Below, in pieces: positions 41,845-50,052 of a stretch of 64,000 bases of DNA (its first letter is position 1; the number at the start of each line of letters is the position of its first letter). A model generated the notes under the pieces. The model was not told the DNA's origin. It made no database searches and saw only the letters and a program-made list of their open reading frames with translations. A program made the translations under genes and the position numbers. Source of the stretch: Leptofilum sp041748655 (GTDB taxonomy: Bacteria > Chloroflexota > Anaerolineae > Promineifilales > Promineifilaceae); assembly GCA_041748655.1 (NCBI GenBank), contig JBGTCV010000099.1:6470-70469 (forward strand). The letters run 5' to 3'.

Positions 41845-43936
41845 CGCCACGCGCTTGCAGCCGCCGGAAACGGCCGTCTGGATCGCCACCCCCCACCCCT
41901 TCGACCTGCACGAGGTATACCTCAATTTCCGGTCGCCGCTGTGGCAGTGGGATGGCACCGGCAGGGTGACGCTGTGGCTCACGGCTGATTCCCGCTACAA
42001 GCTGTGGCTAAACAGCCGTTTCCACCATCGTGGCCCCGCACGCAGCTGGCCCCACGCCCAAAAAGTAGACGTGCTAGACATTACCGACCAGCTCATCGTG
42101 GGTGAAAATTTGTTGGCGGTGCAGGTGTACCAGCCCGGCTACTCACACTTCAGCACGGTGCATCGCGGCGCCGCTGGGCTGCTGGCCTGGCTGGATGTTG
42201 ACGGTGAGGTTTGTTTGGTGACAAACGGCCGTTGGCGCACCCAACGGGATGATTCTTTCGCCAGCGACGTGCCCCGCATCTCCATCTACGGCAGCGGCAT
42301 TGAGTGGCGCGATTGGCGCAAGGTGGAAGATTGGCAAACGGCCGTTTACGACGACAGTCAATGGTCAAACGCCCGCGTGGTGGCCGGAGCCAACGGCCCT
42401 ATCTGGTCTGGCCTGCAAACGCGAACCACGCCGCTGCTGGTAGAGCGGGAGGCCTCAATGAGTCTGGTTGAGCATCGCGTAGGGCAGGCTGAGGTGGGTG
42501 AATTAACGCATGAAGTAGTGAAGGTGCTGTGGGAAACCCCCTCCCTAACCCTCCCCCTCAGAGGGGGAGGGGATCAGCTCCCTCCCCCTCAGAGGGGGAG
42601 GGCCGGGGTGGGGGTAAGCTGGCTGTACGATTTAGGCCGCGCCACCACCTGCCAGGGCTGGGCCAAAATTGAAAACGCCAGCGGCGGCGAACGGCTGGCC
42701 ATCAGCTACGCCGAAAAGATGGCCGATGGCAAACTGGTCCTCTCTGACCCCACCACCTACTGCCGGATGCGCCCCACCGATTTTTTCACGCTGCGGCCCG
42801 GCAACCAAACCATCGAGCCGTTTGCCCTGCGCGGCGGACGGTATGTTCTTTTCCAACTAATTGGCGCAGATGAAACCGTTCAACTCAAGCCGCAGGTGCG
42901 CCTGGCGGAATATCCGCTCACGATCACCAAACCATTGCACACCGGCGACGAGCTGCTGGATGGCATCGTGGCGCTGTGCGAAAACACGCTGCATGCCTGC
43001 CTGCAAGACACTTTTGTAGACTGTGTCTGGCGCGAAAGCTCGCAATGGCTGGGGGATGCGCTGCCACAGGCACTGAGTTTGAGTGCGATGTGTGATGATG
43101 AACGGCCGTTACGCACCATTCTCCTCGACACCGCCCAAGGCATCTACTCCGATGGCATCCTCCCCAGCGTCGCTCCGGCCGAACTGCACGCCTACACCAT
43201 CCCCCGCTACAACTGCATGTGGGTAGAACTGCTGGCCCATTACTGGAACCAGACGAGGGATGAGGCGCTGGTGTGCCAGCTCTGGCCGGCACTCAAGCAG
43301 GTGCTCACCGCGCTGCTGGCGCTGCAAAATGAAGAGGACCTGCTGGTGCATCCGCCGGGCCGCCGCTTTTACATCGACTGGTCGGCCACGGCGCAAAGCG
43401 ATCCCCATCTGGTATTTAATCTGCACGTCGTGCTGGCGCTGCAAGTCGCGGCTGAACTGGCCAATAAATTTGAACCGAAGATGACGGCCGTTTGGCAAGC
43501 AGCCGCCATCCAGTTACAAAAAAGATGCCGGGAGAAGTTTGAGGGAAACGGCCGTTTCTACGACGACCAGGCCCACACCACCCACTCCCAGCTGGGTGCG
43601 GCGATGGCCCTGCTCGCCGGCGCAGCCACGCCCGCCGAAGCGGATCGCCTGCTGGAACAAATCATCGCCCGCTCCCTGAACGAGCGGGACGACCACAAAG
43701 ATGGGGAAATGGTGCTGGCCAGCCCGTTTATGCACCATTATCTGTTTGAGGTGTTGGGGAGATACGGCCGTAGCCAAGCCATCCTCGACATCATCAAACT
43801 GCGCTGGGGTCGCTGGGTGCGGCAGGACTACCCCACCACCTGGGAAAACTGGAACGTCGATTTCCCCGATGGCTCCCAATGCCACGCCTTTTCTGCCCAC
43901 CCCCGCTATCATCTGGCAAAGATATTTAGTAAATAG
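41822..43936 (+). CDS. Alpha-L-rhamnosidase-like glycosidase (GH78), intracellular, with an in-frame repeat insertion
   Basis: The 704-residue protein has an N-terminal beta domain ('TLWLTADSRYKLWLNSRFHH'), a second beta domain ('WLYDLGRATTCQGWAKIENA'), and a six-hairpin catalytic barrel from about residue 390. The barrel contains 'DTFVDCVWRESSQWLGDALP' and 'YSDGILPSVAP', with acidic residues in the GH78 positions. No signal peptide is present, so it cleaves imported rhamnosides in the cytoplasm. Residues ~239-264 (PSLTLPLRGGG..PPPQRGRAGVG) are the translation of a palindromic repeat at 42536-42615 inserted between domains without breaking the frame. ATG 41822 is used; it overlaps the URO-D gene by 23 bases. 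Confidence 0.82.
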   Translation: MAPLLPPDATRLQPPETAVWIATPHPFDLHEVYLNFRSPLWQWDGTGRVTLWLTADSRYKLWLNSRFHHRGPARSWPHAQKVDVLDITDQLIVGENLLAVQVYQPGYSHFSTVHRGAAGLLAWLDVDGEVCLVTNGRWRTQRDDSFASDVPRISIYGSGIEWRDWRKVEDWQTAVYDDSQWSNARVVAGANGPIWSGLQTRTTPLLVEREASMSLVEHRVGQAEVGELTHEVVKVLWETPSLTLPLRGGGDQLPPPQRGRAGVGVSWLYDLGRATTCQGWAKIENASGGERLAISYAEKMADGKLVLSDPTTYCRMRPTDFFTLRPGNQTIEPFALRGGRYVLFQLIGADETVQLKPQVRLAEYPLTITKPLHTGDELLDGIVALCENTLHACLQDTFVDCVWRESSQWLGDALPQALSLSAMCDDERPLRTILLDTAQGIYSDGILPSVAPAELHAYTIPRYNCMWVELLAHYWNQTRDEALVCQLWPALKQVLTALLALQNEEDLLVHPPGRRFYIDWSATAQSDPHLVFNLHVVLALQVAAELANKFEPKMTAVWQAAAIQLQKRCREKFEGNGRFYDDQAHTTHSQLGAAMALLAGAATPAEADRLLEQIIARSLNERDDHKDGEMVLASPFMHHYLFEVLGRYGRSQAILDIIKLRWGRWVRQDYPTTWENWNVDFPDGSQCHAFSAHPRYHLAKIFSK
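42536..42615. repeat. CCTCCCCCTCAGAGGGGGAG repeat inside a coding region
   Basis: Two CCTCCCCCTCAGAGGGGGAG hairpins, at 42550-42569 and 42581-42600, are flanked by CCCCCTCCCTAACC on the left and GGCCGGGGTGGGGG on the right. That is the layout of a dispersed intergenic palindrome common in environmental genomes. Here it lies within the rhamnosidase gene and is translated. Confidence 0.85.
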
Positions 43937-43993
43937 TGGCTGGTGGCTAGCTGTTCGTTTTTACCAGCCACTAACCACGAACCACTAAAAACT
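43936..43993. repeat. GGCTGGTGGCTAG / CCAGCCACTAACCAC repeat
   Basis: AGTGGCTGGTGGCTAG and ACCAGCCACTAACCACGAAC form an imperfect hairpin between the rhamnosidase and rhaM genes. It begins at the rhamnosidase stop codon. Confidence 0.65.
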
Positions 43994-44002
43994 GGAGTTA
44001 AA

Positions 44003-44326
44003 ATGAAACGAATCGGGTTCTTGCTCAAAGTCAAACCAGACATGATAGACGAATACAAAAAACACCACGAAGCCGTCTGGCCCGAGATGCTGGAGGCGTT
44101 GAGCAGCCACGGCTGGCACAACTATTCGCTTTTCATGCGCGAAGACGGCACCCTATTTGGCTACTTTGAAACGCCCGGCAGCTTCCAGGCCGCCCTCGAC
44201 GGCATGGCTGGCGAAGCCATCAACGCCAAATGGCAACAGTTCATGTCGCCCTATTTCGAGTCTCCTGATGGGGCACATCCCGACAAAACCATGGTGGAAC
44301 TCGAAGAAGTGTTCCACCTCGATTAA
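44003..44326 (+). CDS. rhaM: L-rhamnose mutarotase
   Basis: The 107-residue protein starts MKRIGFLLKVKPDMIDEYKK and shows the RhaM features 'HHEAVWPEMLEAL' (catalytic His and Trp/Pro context), 'NYSLFMREDGTLFGYFE', and a C-terminal 'MVELEEVFHLD'. It interconverts alpha- and beta-L-rhamnose so that the isomerase can use both. Length matches the family (about 104 aa). CTGGAG precedes the ATG. The open frame extends upstream into a dispersed repeat, which is excluded. Confidence 0.94.
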   Translation: MKRIGFLLKVKPDMIDEYKKHHEAVWPEMLEALSSHGWHNYSLFMREDGTLFGYFETPGSFQAALDGMAGEAINAKWQQFMSPYFESPDGAHPDKTMVELEEVFHLD

Positions 44327-44339
44327 CCGTCTCTTTCCA

Positions 44340-44370
44340 GATTGGTCCAATCTTCGAGATTGGACCAATC
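44340..44370. repeat. Perfect inverted repeat GATTGGTCCAATCT
   Basis: Two perfect 14-base arms with a 3-base loop (TCG) lie between rhaM and rhaA. There is no T-run. It could attenuate or stabilise the rha mRNA, or be another dispersed palindrome. Confidence 0.8.
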
Positions 44371-44390
44371 TCACACGACAGGAAGCAATT

Positions 44391-45647
44391 ATGAGCAATC
44401 TAATCGAACAAGCCTACGCCCTGGCCAAAGAACGGTACGCTGCGCTCGGCGTAGACACCGAAGCCGCGCTGCAAAAATTGGCCCAAATCCCCATCAGCCT
44501 GCACTGTTGGCAGGGGGATGATGTCGCTGGCTTTGAAGACCCGGACCGTGGGCTGAGCGGCGGCATTATGACGACGGGCAACTACCCCGGCAAGGCGCGC
44601 AGCGCCGATGAACTGCGCCAGGACCTCGACAAAGCGTACAGCCTCATCCCCGGCACGCACCGGCTAAACCTGCACGCCATTTACCTGGAAGCCGACCAAA
44701 AAGTGCCGCGCAACGAAATCCAGCCCAACCATTTCGCTGGCTGGGTCGATTGGGCCAAAGCCAACAACCACGGTCTGGACTTCAACCCCACCTGCTTCTC
44801 CCACCCGTTGGCCGACGACGGCTTCACCCTGGCCCACCCCGACGCGGGCATCCGCCAGTTCTGGATTGAGCACTGCATGGCCAGCCGCGAAATTGGGGCT
44901 TATTTTGGGCAGGAATTGGGGAGGACGGCCGTTACCAACATCTGGATTCCCGATGGCTACAAAGACACCCCGGTTGACCGCCTCGCCCCGCGCCAGCGGC
45001 TGCAAGACGCCCTGGACAAGGTCTTCGCCAAGCCGCTGGATCCCGCCCACAACCTGGACGCCGTCGAATGCAAACTGTTTGGCATCGGCTCAGAGAGCTA
45101 CGTCGTGGGGTCGCACGAATTTTACCTGGGGTACGCTAGCTCCCGGCAAAAGCTGCTCTGTCTCGATGCGGGTCATTTTCATCCCACTGAAACCATCGCC
45201 GACAAAATTTCCTCCGTGCTGTTGTACGTGCCGGAGCTGCTGCTGCACGTTAGCCGGGGGGTGCGCTGGGACAGCGACCATGTCGTCACCCTCACCGACG
45301 AGCTGCAAGCGATCATGCAGGAGCTGGTGCGCGGCCGTTTCCTGGACCGCACCCACATCGGCCTGGACTTCTTCGACGCCAGCATCAACCGCGTGGCCGC
45401 CTGGACCATCGGCACGCGCAATGCCCTACGCGCCCTGCTCATGGCCCTGCTGGAGCCCATCAAGCAGCTGCGTACCCTGGAAGCGGCAGGCGACCTCACC
45501 GCCCGGCTGGCCTTGCTGGAAGAGCTCAAAGGGCTGCCGTTTGGCGCAGTCTGGGACCACTATTGCCAGCAGCAAAATGTGCCGATAGGCTACGCGTTCA
45601 TGGATGAAATTCGGAGCTACGAGGAAAAAGTGTTGGCAAACCGCTAA
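44391..45647 (+). CDS. rhaA: L-rhamnose isomerase
   Basis: The 418-residue enzyme begins MSNLIEQAYALAKERYAALG and has the RhaA sequence pattern 'PISLHCWQGDDVAGFE', 'GTHRLNLHAIYLEADQKVPR', 'GLDFNPTCFSHPLADDGFTL', 'DVECKLFG'-like 'DAVECKLFGIGSESYVVGSH' and 'LGYASSRQKLLCLDAGHFHP'. It converts L-rhamnose to L-rhamnulose using divalent metals bound by Glu, Asp and His residues in these motifs. Length equals that of E. coli RhaA (419 aa). AGGAAGC precedes ATG 44391. The inverted repeat at 44340 separates it from rhaM. Confidence 0.97.
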   Translation: MSNLIEQAYALAKERYAALGVDTEAALQKLAQIPISLHCWQGDDVAGFEDPDRGLSGGIMTTGNYPGKARSADELRQDLDKAYSLIPGTHRLNLHAIYLEADQKVPRNEIQPNHFAGWVDWAKANNHGLDFNPTCFSHPLADDGFTLAHPDAGIRQFWIEHCMASREIGAYFGQELGRTAVTNIWIPDGYKDTPVDRLAPRQRLQDALDKVFAKPLDPAHNLDAVECKLFGIGSESYVVGSHEFYLGYASSRQKLLCLDAGHFHPTETIADKISSVLLYVPELLLHVSRGVRWDSDHVVTLTDELQAIMQELVRGRFLDRTHIGLDFFDASINRVAAWTIGTRNALRALLMALLEPIKQLRTLEAAGDLTARLALLEELKGLPFGAVWDHYCQQQNVPIGYAFMDEIRSYEEKVLANR

Positions 45648-45648
45648 A

Positions 45649-46062
45649 CTAGCGAGCGGCAAAAGGGTTCACGATGGTTAGCTGCTCATCAATGACGAGA
45701 CCATCTTGCATATCTTCAGAGTACAGAACCGTTGAATGGGTTGCTAAAGCCGCAGCGACAATCATACTGTCGAAATAGGACAGGCTATAGTGGGAGCGTA
45801 AAGCAGATGCAGACAGGAGAATATCCCGTGACACATCAATAACGAGATTTTCTGCGTAAGCGTTTTCGATAAATTTTGCGACCTGTAATTCATCAAAATC
45901 ACCTTTTCGCAAAAGGTTGGCAGCAACTTCAATGATAACCTGGCTGCTCATAGCAATTTGGGACTGATTATCAAGAAGTAGCTTTCGAGAAACGGTAGAT
46001 TTATCTTGGCCTTGATGCGCAAGAAATGCATATAGCCAAATATTTGAGTCCAGAAAAACCAT
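45649..46062 (-). CDS. PIN-domain toxin (VapC-like)
   Basis: The 137-residue protein starts MVFLDSNIWLYAFLAHQGQD and has the PIN acidic residues: Asp5, the Glu of 'QVIIEVAANLL', and Asp of 'YFDSMIVAAAL', with a last 'VLYSEDMQDGL'. Such proteins are Mg-dependent RNases of toxin-antitoxin pairs. It follows its small partner with a one-base gap (TAAC-ATG); an alternative TTG at 46071 would overlap it. It lies antisense in the rhamnose island, with its stop one base from the rhaA stop. The region is more AT-rich than its surroundings and lacks ACGGCCGT, which suggests recent insertion. Confidence 0.85.
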   Translation of the reverse strand: MVFLDSNIWLYAFLAHQGQDKSTVSRKLLLDNQSQIAMSSQVIIEVAANLLRKGDFDELQVAKFIENAYAENLVIDVSRDILLSASALRSHYSLSYFDSMIVAAALATHSTVLYSEDMQDGLVIDEQLTIVNPFAAR

Positions 46063-46063
46063 G

Positions 46064-46351
46064 TTAATCAAATCTTTTCCCGGTGTAAATTTCTTCGCGG
46101 GTCAGGGGCTTAAATTCTTTGATTTGTAAGGGATATTTAATTAAATAATCAATGATTGACTCGTAACCAAGCGCAGCCATTTCTTGGAGAATGTCTCTTT
46201 TTTCAACATATTCTTGTCTGGTTAGTTCATCAGTGCGGACAATTACTTCAACAGGTGAACCACTTCTGATATTGGCTAGCTCTTTTTGTTGTTCGTTGGA
46301 AAACTCAATTTTCCCATCAACAATATGAGCGTCTAGTCTGATTTCTAACAT
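46064..46351 (-). CDS. Putative antitoxin partner of the PIN toxin
   Basis: The 95-residue acidic protein begins MLEIRLDAHIVDGKIEFSNE and ends 'KPLTREEIYTGKRFD'. The N-terminal strands and the 'VEVIVRTDEL' segment recall the SpoVT-AbrB/short beta antitoxins of PIN toxins. The helical C-terminus would bind the toxin. AGGAGATGG precedes the ATG. Function is deduced from gene order and size. Confidence 0.68.
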   Translation of the reverse strand: MLEIRLDAHIVDGKIEFSNEQQKELANIRSGSPVEVIVRTDELTRQEYVEKRDILQEMAALGYESIIDYLIKYPLQIKEFKPLTREEIYTGKRFD

Positions 46352-46388
46352 AAACCATCTCCTGTTTTAGTGGGATGCTACATCTCAA

Positions 46389-46400
46389 AACATTATAGCA
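46389..46400 (-). promoter_or_regulatory. Extended -10 promoter of the PIN toxin-antitoxin pair
   Basis: On the minus strand TGCTATAATG places TATAAT at 46397-46392, about 40 bases before the antitoxin ATG. It lies just upstream of the divergent rhaB start. Confidence 0.5.
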
Positions 46401-46410
46401 TAGGTTTTAT

Positions 46411-47853
46411 ATGGCAAAGCAAACGGTTTTAGCGGTGGATTTAGGGGCTGAATCGGGGCGGGTGATGGCGGTGGGGTTTAACGGCCGTTCCCTCCACCTC
46501 CAGGAACTGCACCGCTTCCCCAACACCACCGTCACCCTCAACGGCACGCTGCACTGGAACTTTTTGCGGCTCTGGGACGACATCCAGATGGGCATTGCCA
46601 AAGGCCGGGCGCTCAACCCGGCCAGCATTGGCGTAGATACCTGGGGCGTCGATTTTGGCCTGCTGGACAGCCAGGGGAGTTTGATTGGCAATCCGGTGCA
46701 TTATCGGGACGGCCGTACCCACAATATGATGCAAACGGCCTTCACCAAAATACCCCAGGCCGACATCTTCGCCCAAACCGGCATCCAGTTTATGCCCATC
46801 AACACGCTTTATCAGCTGCTCAGCCTGGTTGAATCCGGCTCGCCCCAGCTGCAAATCGCCAACACCTTTCTCACCGCCCCCGACCTGCTCAACTACTGGC
46901 TGACCGGTGCAAAGGTGTGCGAATTCAGCAACGCCACCACCACCCAGCTGTTCAACCCCACCACCGGCACCTGGGCCACCGGGCTGATGGGCAAACTGGG
47001 CATCCCCAGCCACATCTTTCCCGAACTAGTGCCGCCAGGCACCCGGCTGGGCAGCTACGACGGCATCCCCGTCATCGCCCCCGCCTGCCACGACACGGGC
47101 AGCGCCGTGGCGGCTGTTCCTTCCCAAAATTCAGATTTTGCCTACATCAGCAGCGGCACCTGGAGTTTGGTGGGGCTGGAAGTAGACCAGCCGATCCTCA
47201 CGCCCGAGGCGCTGGCGGCCAACGTCACCAACGAGGGGGGCGTTTACGGCACTTACCGTCTGCTGAAAAACGTGATGGGTCTGTGGATTTTGCAGCAGTG
47301 CCGCGCCACCTGGGCGGCGGCGGGCCAAATGTTCAGCTATGCCGAACTGGTACAGTTGGCAGCGCAGGCGGAACCGCTCACGGCCGTTTTCAACCCCAAC
47401 GATCCCCTCTTCTTGCAGCCGGGCGACCACCCACAGCATATCCGTGACCTTTGCCGCCAAACCAACCAACCTGTCCCAGAGACCATTGGGGCTGTGGTAC
47501 GCTGCGTGCTGGAGAGTCTGGCGCTGGCCTATCGCGGTGTGTTGGAATTAGTACAAAAAGTGTCCAGCCAACCCGTCTCCATCCTGCACATCGTCGGCGG
47601 CGGCAGCCAAAACGGGCTGCTCAACCAGCTAACGGCCAACGCCACCGGACTGCCGGTCGTCACCGGCCCCGTTGAGGCGACCGTCATGGGCAATGCCCTG
47701 GTACAATTCATTACCCTGGGCGAAATTGCCGATTTACAGCAAGCCCGCGATGTTGTGGCCGGCATGGCTGAACTGCAAACTTATTTACCGAAAGAGACGG
47801 CCGTTTGGGGCAACGCATACGGCCGTTACCAAAAACTAAAAGAATCTGCGTAA
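46411..47853 (+). CDS. rhaB: L-rhamnulokinase
   Basis: The 480-residue FGGY-family kinase opens 'VLAVDLGAESGRVMAVGF', with phosphate-1 motif DLGAESGR typical of RhaB. It has 'GVDTWGVDFGLLD', 'PACHDTGSAVAAVPSQ' and 'ILHIVGGGSQNGLLNQLTAN' (adenosine motif). It phosphorylates L-rhamnulose at O1. It starts 60 bases beyond the divergent PIN antitoxin. No clear Shine-Dalgarno is visible before the ATG. Five ACGGCCGT copies lie within it. Confidence 0.96.
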   Translation: MAKQTVLAVDLGAESGRVMAVGFNGRSLHLQELHRFPNTTVTLNGTLHWNFLRLWDDIQMGIAKGRALNPASIGVDTWGVDFGLLDSQGSLIGNPVHYRDGRTHNMMQTAFTKIPQADIFAQTGIQFMPINTLYQLLSLVESGSPQLQIANTFLTAPDLLNYWLTGAKVCEFSNATTTQLFNPTTGTWATGLMGKLGIPSHIFPELVPPGTRLGSYDGIPVIAPACHDTGSAVAAVPSQNSDFAYISSGTWSLVGLEVDQPILTPEALAANVTNEGGVYGTYRLLKNVMGLWILQQCRATWAAAGQMFSYAELVQLAAQAEPLTAVFNPNDPLFLQPGDHPQHIRDLCRQTNQPVPETIGAVVRCVLESLALAYRGVLELVQKVSSQPVSILHIVGGGSQNGLLNQLTANATGLPVVTGPVEATVMGNALVQFITLGEIADLQQARDVVAGMAELQTYLPKETAVWGNAYGRYQKLKESA

Positions 47854-47873
47854 TCTGCGTAATCTGCGGATAA
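47846..47873. repeat. AATCTGCG tandem repeat
   Basis: Three AATCTGCGTAATCTGCG-type units end in GCGGATAAA. They are a half-arm of the CCGCAGAT family and span the rhaB stop codon. Confidence 0.6.
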
Positions 47874-47877
47874 AAAA

Positions 47878-49164
47878 ATGAACTTCCAACTCTTACACCC
47901 TCGCGACCAGCTCGTCGCCATTATGAATCGCATTTACCACCACGGCATGACCACCCTCAGCGGCGGCAACCTCTCCATCAAGGACGACAACGGCGACATC
48001 TGGATCACCCCCTCCGGCATCGACAAGGGCAACCTGACGCCGCACGACATCATGTGCCTCAAACCCGATGGCACCGTGGCCGGGCCGCATAAGCCCTCCT
48101 CTGAACTGCCGTTCCACCGCGCCATTTACCAGCTGCGGCCCGATCTCAGCGCCATTGTCCACGCCCACCCGCCCGCGCTGGTCGCCTTCAGCATCGTGCG
48201 CCAGGTGCCAGACACCCGCATCATTCCCCAGGCCAACCGGCTGTGCGGCCCGGTGGGCTACGCCCCCTACGCTCTGCCCGGCAGTGAAAAGCTGGGCGAA
48301 AGCATCGCCAACACCTTCGCCGAAGGGTACAACATCGTCATTCTGGAAAATCACGGCATGGCCGCCGCCGGAGCCACGCTGCTAGACGCCTTCCACAGGC
48401 TGGAAACGCTCGACTTTTGCGCCCGCACCCTCATCCGTGCCAGAGCGTTGGGGGAAGTGAAAACCCTGGCCGAACCCACGCTCAACCTGTTCGACCACCG
48501 CCACAACCTGCTGCCCGAATTTGTACCGACCGCCCACAGCAGCCGCGAGCGGGAACTGCGCCAGCAGCTTGCCGAAATTACGGCCCGCGCCTACGATCGC
48601 CACCTGATGACCAGCACCGAAGGCGTCGTCTCGGCGCGGCTGGATGAGGCCAGCTTCCTCATCACCCCCACCGGGCAAGACCGCCGCACGTTAGCCCTGG
48701 AGGATATGGTGCTGATTCGCAGCGGTGTGCGCGAGGCGGGCAAGCTGCCCAGCCGGGCCGTGCGGCTGCACGAAGCGATTTATGCCCGCAATCCCGACGT
48801 CAACTGCATCATGTCGGCCCAAAGCCCCAATGCCACCGCCTACGCCATCACCGCCACCCATTTTGATTCACGCACCATCCCGGAAAGCTTTATTTTGCTG
48901 CGGGATGTGCCGCTGGTGCCGTTCAAAACGCTCTACACCCAGCCAGAAACGGTGGCGCAAATGGTGTCGCTGCGTCGTCCGGTGCTGCTGGTGCAAAACG
49001 ACTGCGTCCTCACGGTGGGCAGCGACATTTTGAGCGCCTTTGATCGGCTAGAAGTAGCTGAATTTAGCGCCAAATCGTTGATAGATACGGCCGTTCTCGG
49101 CCAGCTTGTACCCATCGGCGACGCCGAAATTGCCGATTTGGAAAAAGCGTTTGGACTGGTTTAG
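47878..49164 (+). CDS. Two-domain class II aldolase/adducin protein with one inactive domain
   Basis: The 428-residue protein has two class II aldolase domains, about residues 5-205 and 215-415. The first keeps the fold's metal and catalytic residues: 'SSELPFH' (Glu76), 'VHAHPPA' (His95, His97) and 'ENHGM' (His159). In the second the corresponding places read 'SRAVRLH', 'MSAQSPNA' and 'QNDCV', so the zinc ligands are lost. The likely activity is cleavage of a ketose 1-phosphate to DHAP and an aldehyde, or an adducin-like non-catalytic role. It follows rhaB directly, although RhaE-RhaW downstream already supplies a rhamnulose-phosphate aldolase. It may serve a related deoxysugar such as fucose. 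Confidence 0.82.
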   Translation: MNFQLLHPRDQLVAIMNRIYHHGMTTLSGGNLSIKDDNGDIWITPSGIDKGNLTPHDIMCLKPDGTVAGPHKPSSELPFHRAIYQLRPDLSAIVHAHPPALVAFSIVRQVPDTRIIPQANRLCGPVGYAPYALPGSEKLGESIANTFAEGYNIVILENHGMAAAGATLLDAFHRLETLDFCARTLIRARALGEVKTLAEPTLNLFDHRHNLLPEFVPTAHSSRERELRQQLAEITARAYDRHLMTSTEGVVSARLDEASFLITPTGQDRRTLALEDMVLIRSGVREAGKLPSRAVRLHEAIYARNPDVNCIMSAQSPNATAYAITATHFDSRTIPESFILLRDVPLVPFKTLYTQPETVAQMVSLRRPVLLVQNDCVLTVGSDILSAFDRLEVAEFSAKSLIDTAVLGQLVPIGDAEIADLEKAFGLV

Positions 49165-49170
49165 GGAGTT

Positions 49171-49941
49171 ATGAATTTAGCCAACAGAGAATCACCTAAA
49201 GGCAAGCGCGTCTCCCTCTTTGTCACCTGCATGGTCGATATGCTCTCGCCCCAAACCGGACTTTCCGTGGTGGACGTGCTGGCGCATCTCGGCGTGACGG
49301 TCGATTTTCCCGCCGGGCAAACCTGCTGCGGCCAGCCCGCCTTCAATGCAGGCTACCGCCACGAAGCGCGGCAGGTGGCCCGCCATTTCCTCGACACCTT
49401 CCGCCAGGCCGAGGTCATCGTCACCCCGTCCGGCTCCTGCGCGGCGATGGTGCGCCACGAATACCCGCGTCTCTTCGCCCACGATCCGGCCCTGCAAGCC
49501 GAGGCTCAGCGGCTGGCCAGCCTCACCTGGGAGTTTAGCGAATTTATCGTGGAGGGATTGGGCATTTCTGATTTGCAGGCGCGGCTGCCGCAGCCGCAAA
49601 CGGCCGTTTGCCACCACGCCTGCCACGGACTCCGCCTGCTTGGTCTGAAGCACGCCGCCGAAACACTGCTGGACCACACGGAAAATCTCACGGTGCAGCC
49701 GTGGGACAACAGCGAAATTTGCTGCGGCTTTGGTGGCCTGTTCAGCGTCAAAATGGCCGACGTGAGCGGAGCGATGCTGCAAAAGAAGCTGGCCCACATC
49801 GCCGACAGCGGCGCAGATTGCATCGTCACCGGCGACATTAGCTGCCTGATGCATATGAACGGCGGGCTGGAGAAACAGGGGAAACGGCCGTCCGTGCGCC
49901 ACATCGCCGACGTTTTGGCTGACGGTATTCGCAAGAAATAA
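49171..49941 (+). CDS. lutA: Lactate utilisation protein A (CCG-domain iron-sulfur subunit)
   Basis: The 256-residue protein has two cysteine-rich CCG domains, 'GQTCCGQPAFNAGY' and 'EICCGFGGLFSVKM', plus 'SGSCAAMVRHEYP' and 'CHHACHG'. These are the signature of LutA/YkgE and heterodisulfide reductase-like subunits. With LutB and LutC it oxidises L-lactate to pyruvate. GGGAG precedes the ATG, six bases after the aldolase stop, so it belongs to the rhamnose operon. This supplies the step after lactaldehyde oxidation. Confidence 0.93.
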   Translation: MNLANRESPKGKRVSLFVTCMVDMLSPQTGLSVVDVLAHLGVTVDFPAGQTCCGQPAFNAGYRHEARQVARHFLDTFRQAEVIVTPSGSCAAMVRHEYPRLFAHDPALQAEAQRLASLTWEFSEFIVEGLGISDLQARLPQPQTAVCHHACHGLRLLGLKHAAETLLDHTENLTVQPWDNSEICCGFGGLFSVKMADVSGAMLQKKLAHIADSGADCIVTGDISCLMHMNGGLEKQGKRPSVRHIADVLADGIRKK

Positions 49942-49942
49942 C

Positions 49943-50043
49943 CCTCGTTCCACGCTCTGCGTGGAATGAAGATTGCGACGCTCCGCGTCGAACGGAACGC
50001 AGAGCGTTCCACTAAACATTCCCACGTAGAACGTGGGAACGAG
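49943..50043. repeat. CTCGTTCCACGCTCTGCGTGG composite repeat
   Basis: The lutA-lutB gap is filled by three hairpins: CCACGCTCTGCGTGG, GACGCTCCGCGTC with GAACGCAGAGCGTTC, and TTCCCACGTAGAACGTGGGAA. The outer bases TCGTTCC and GGAACGA also pair. The lutB reading frame is open through it but the real start lies beyond. Confidence 0.8.
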
Positions 50044-50052
50044 AAAGTAACC

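Noticed and set aside
47878..49164. Annotation of the two-domain aldolase as the rhamnulose-1-phosphate aldolase RhaD
   Set aside because: RhaD is single-domain and the RhaE-RhaW fusion at 52224 already supplies the step. The substrate of this protein is left open.
49966..50052. A 29-residue N-terminal extension of lutB
   Set aside because: The extension translates the CGTTCCACGCTCTGCG repeat, whereas LutB proteins start near MKVQSNNF and the ATG at 50053 fits.
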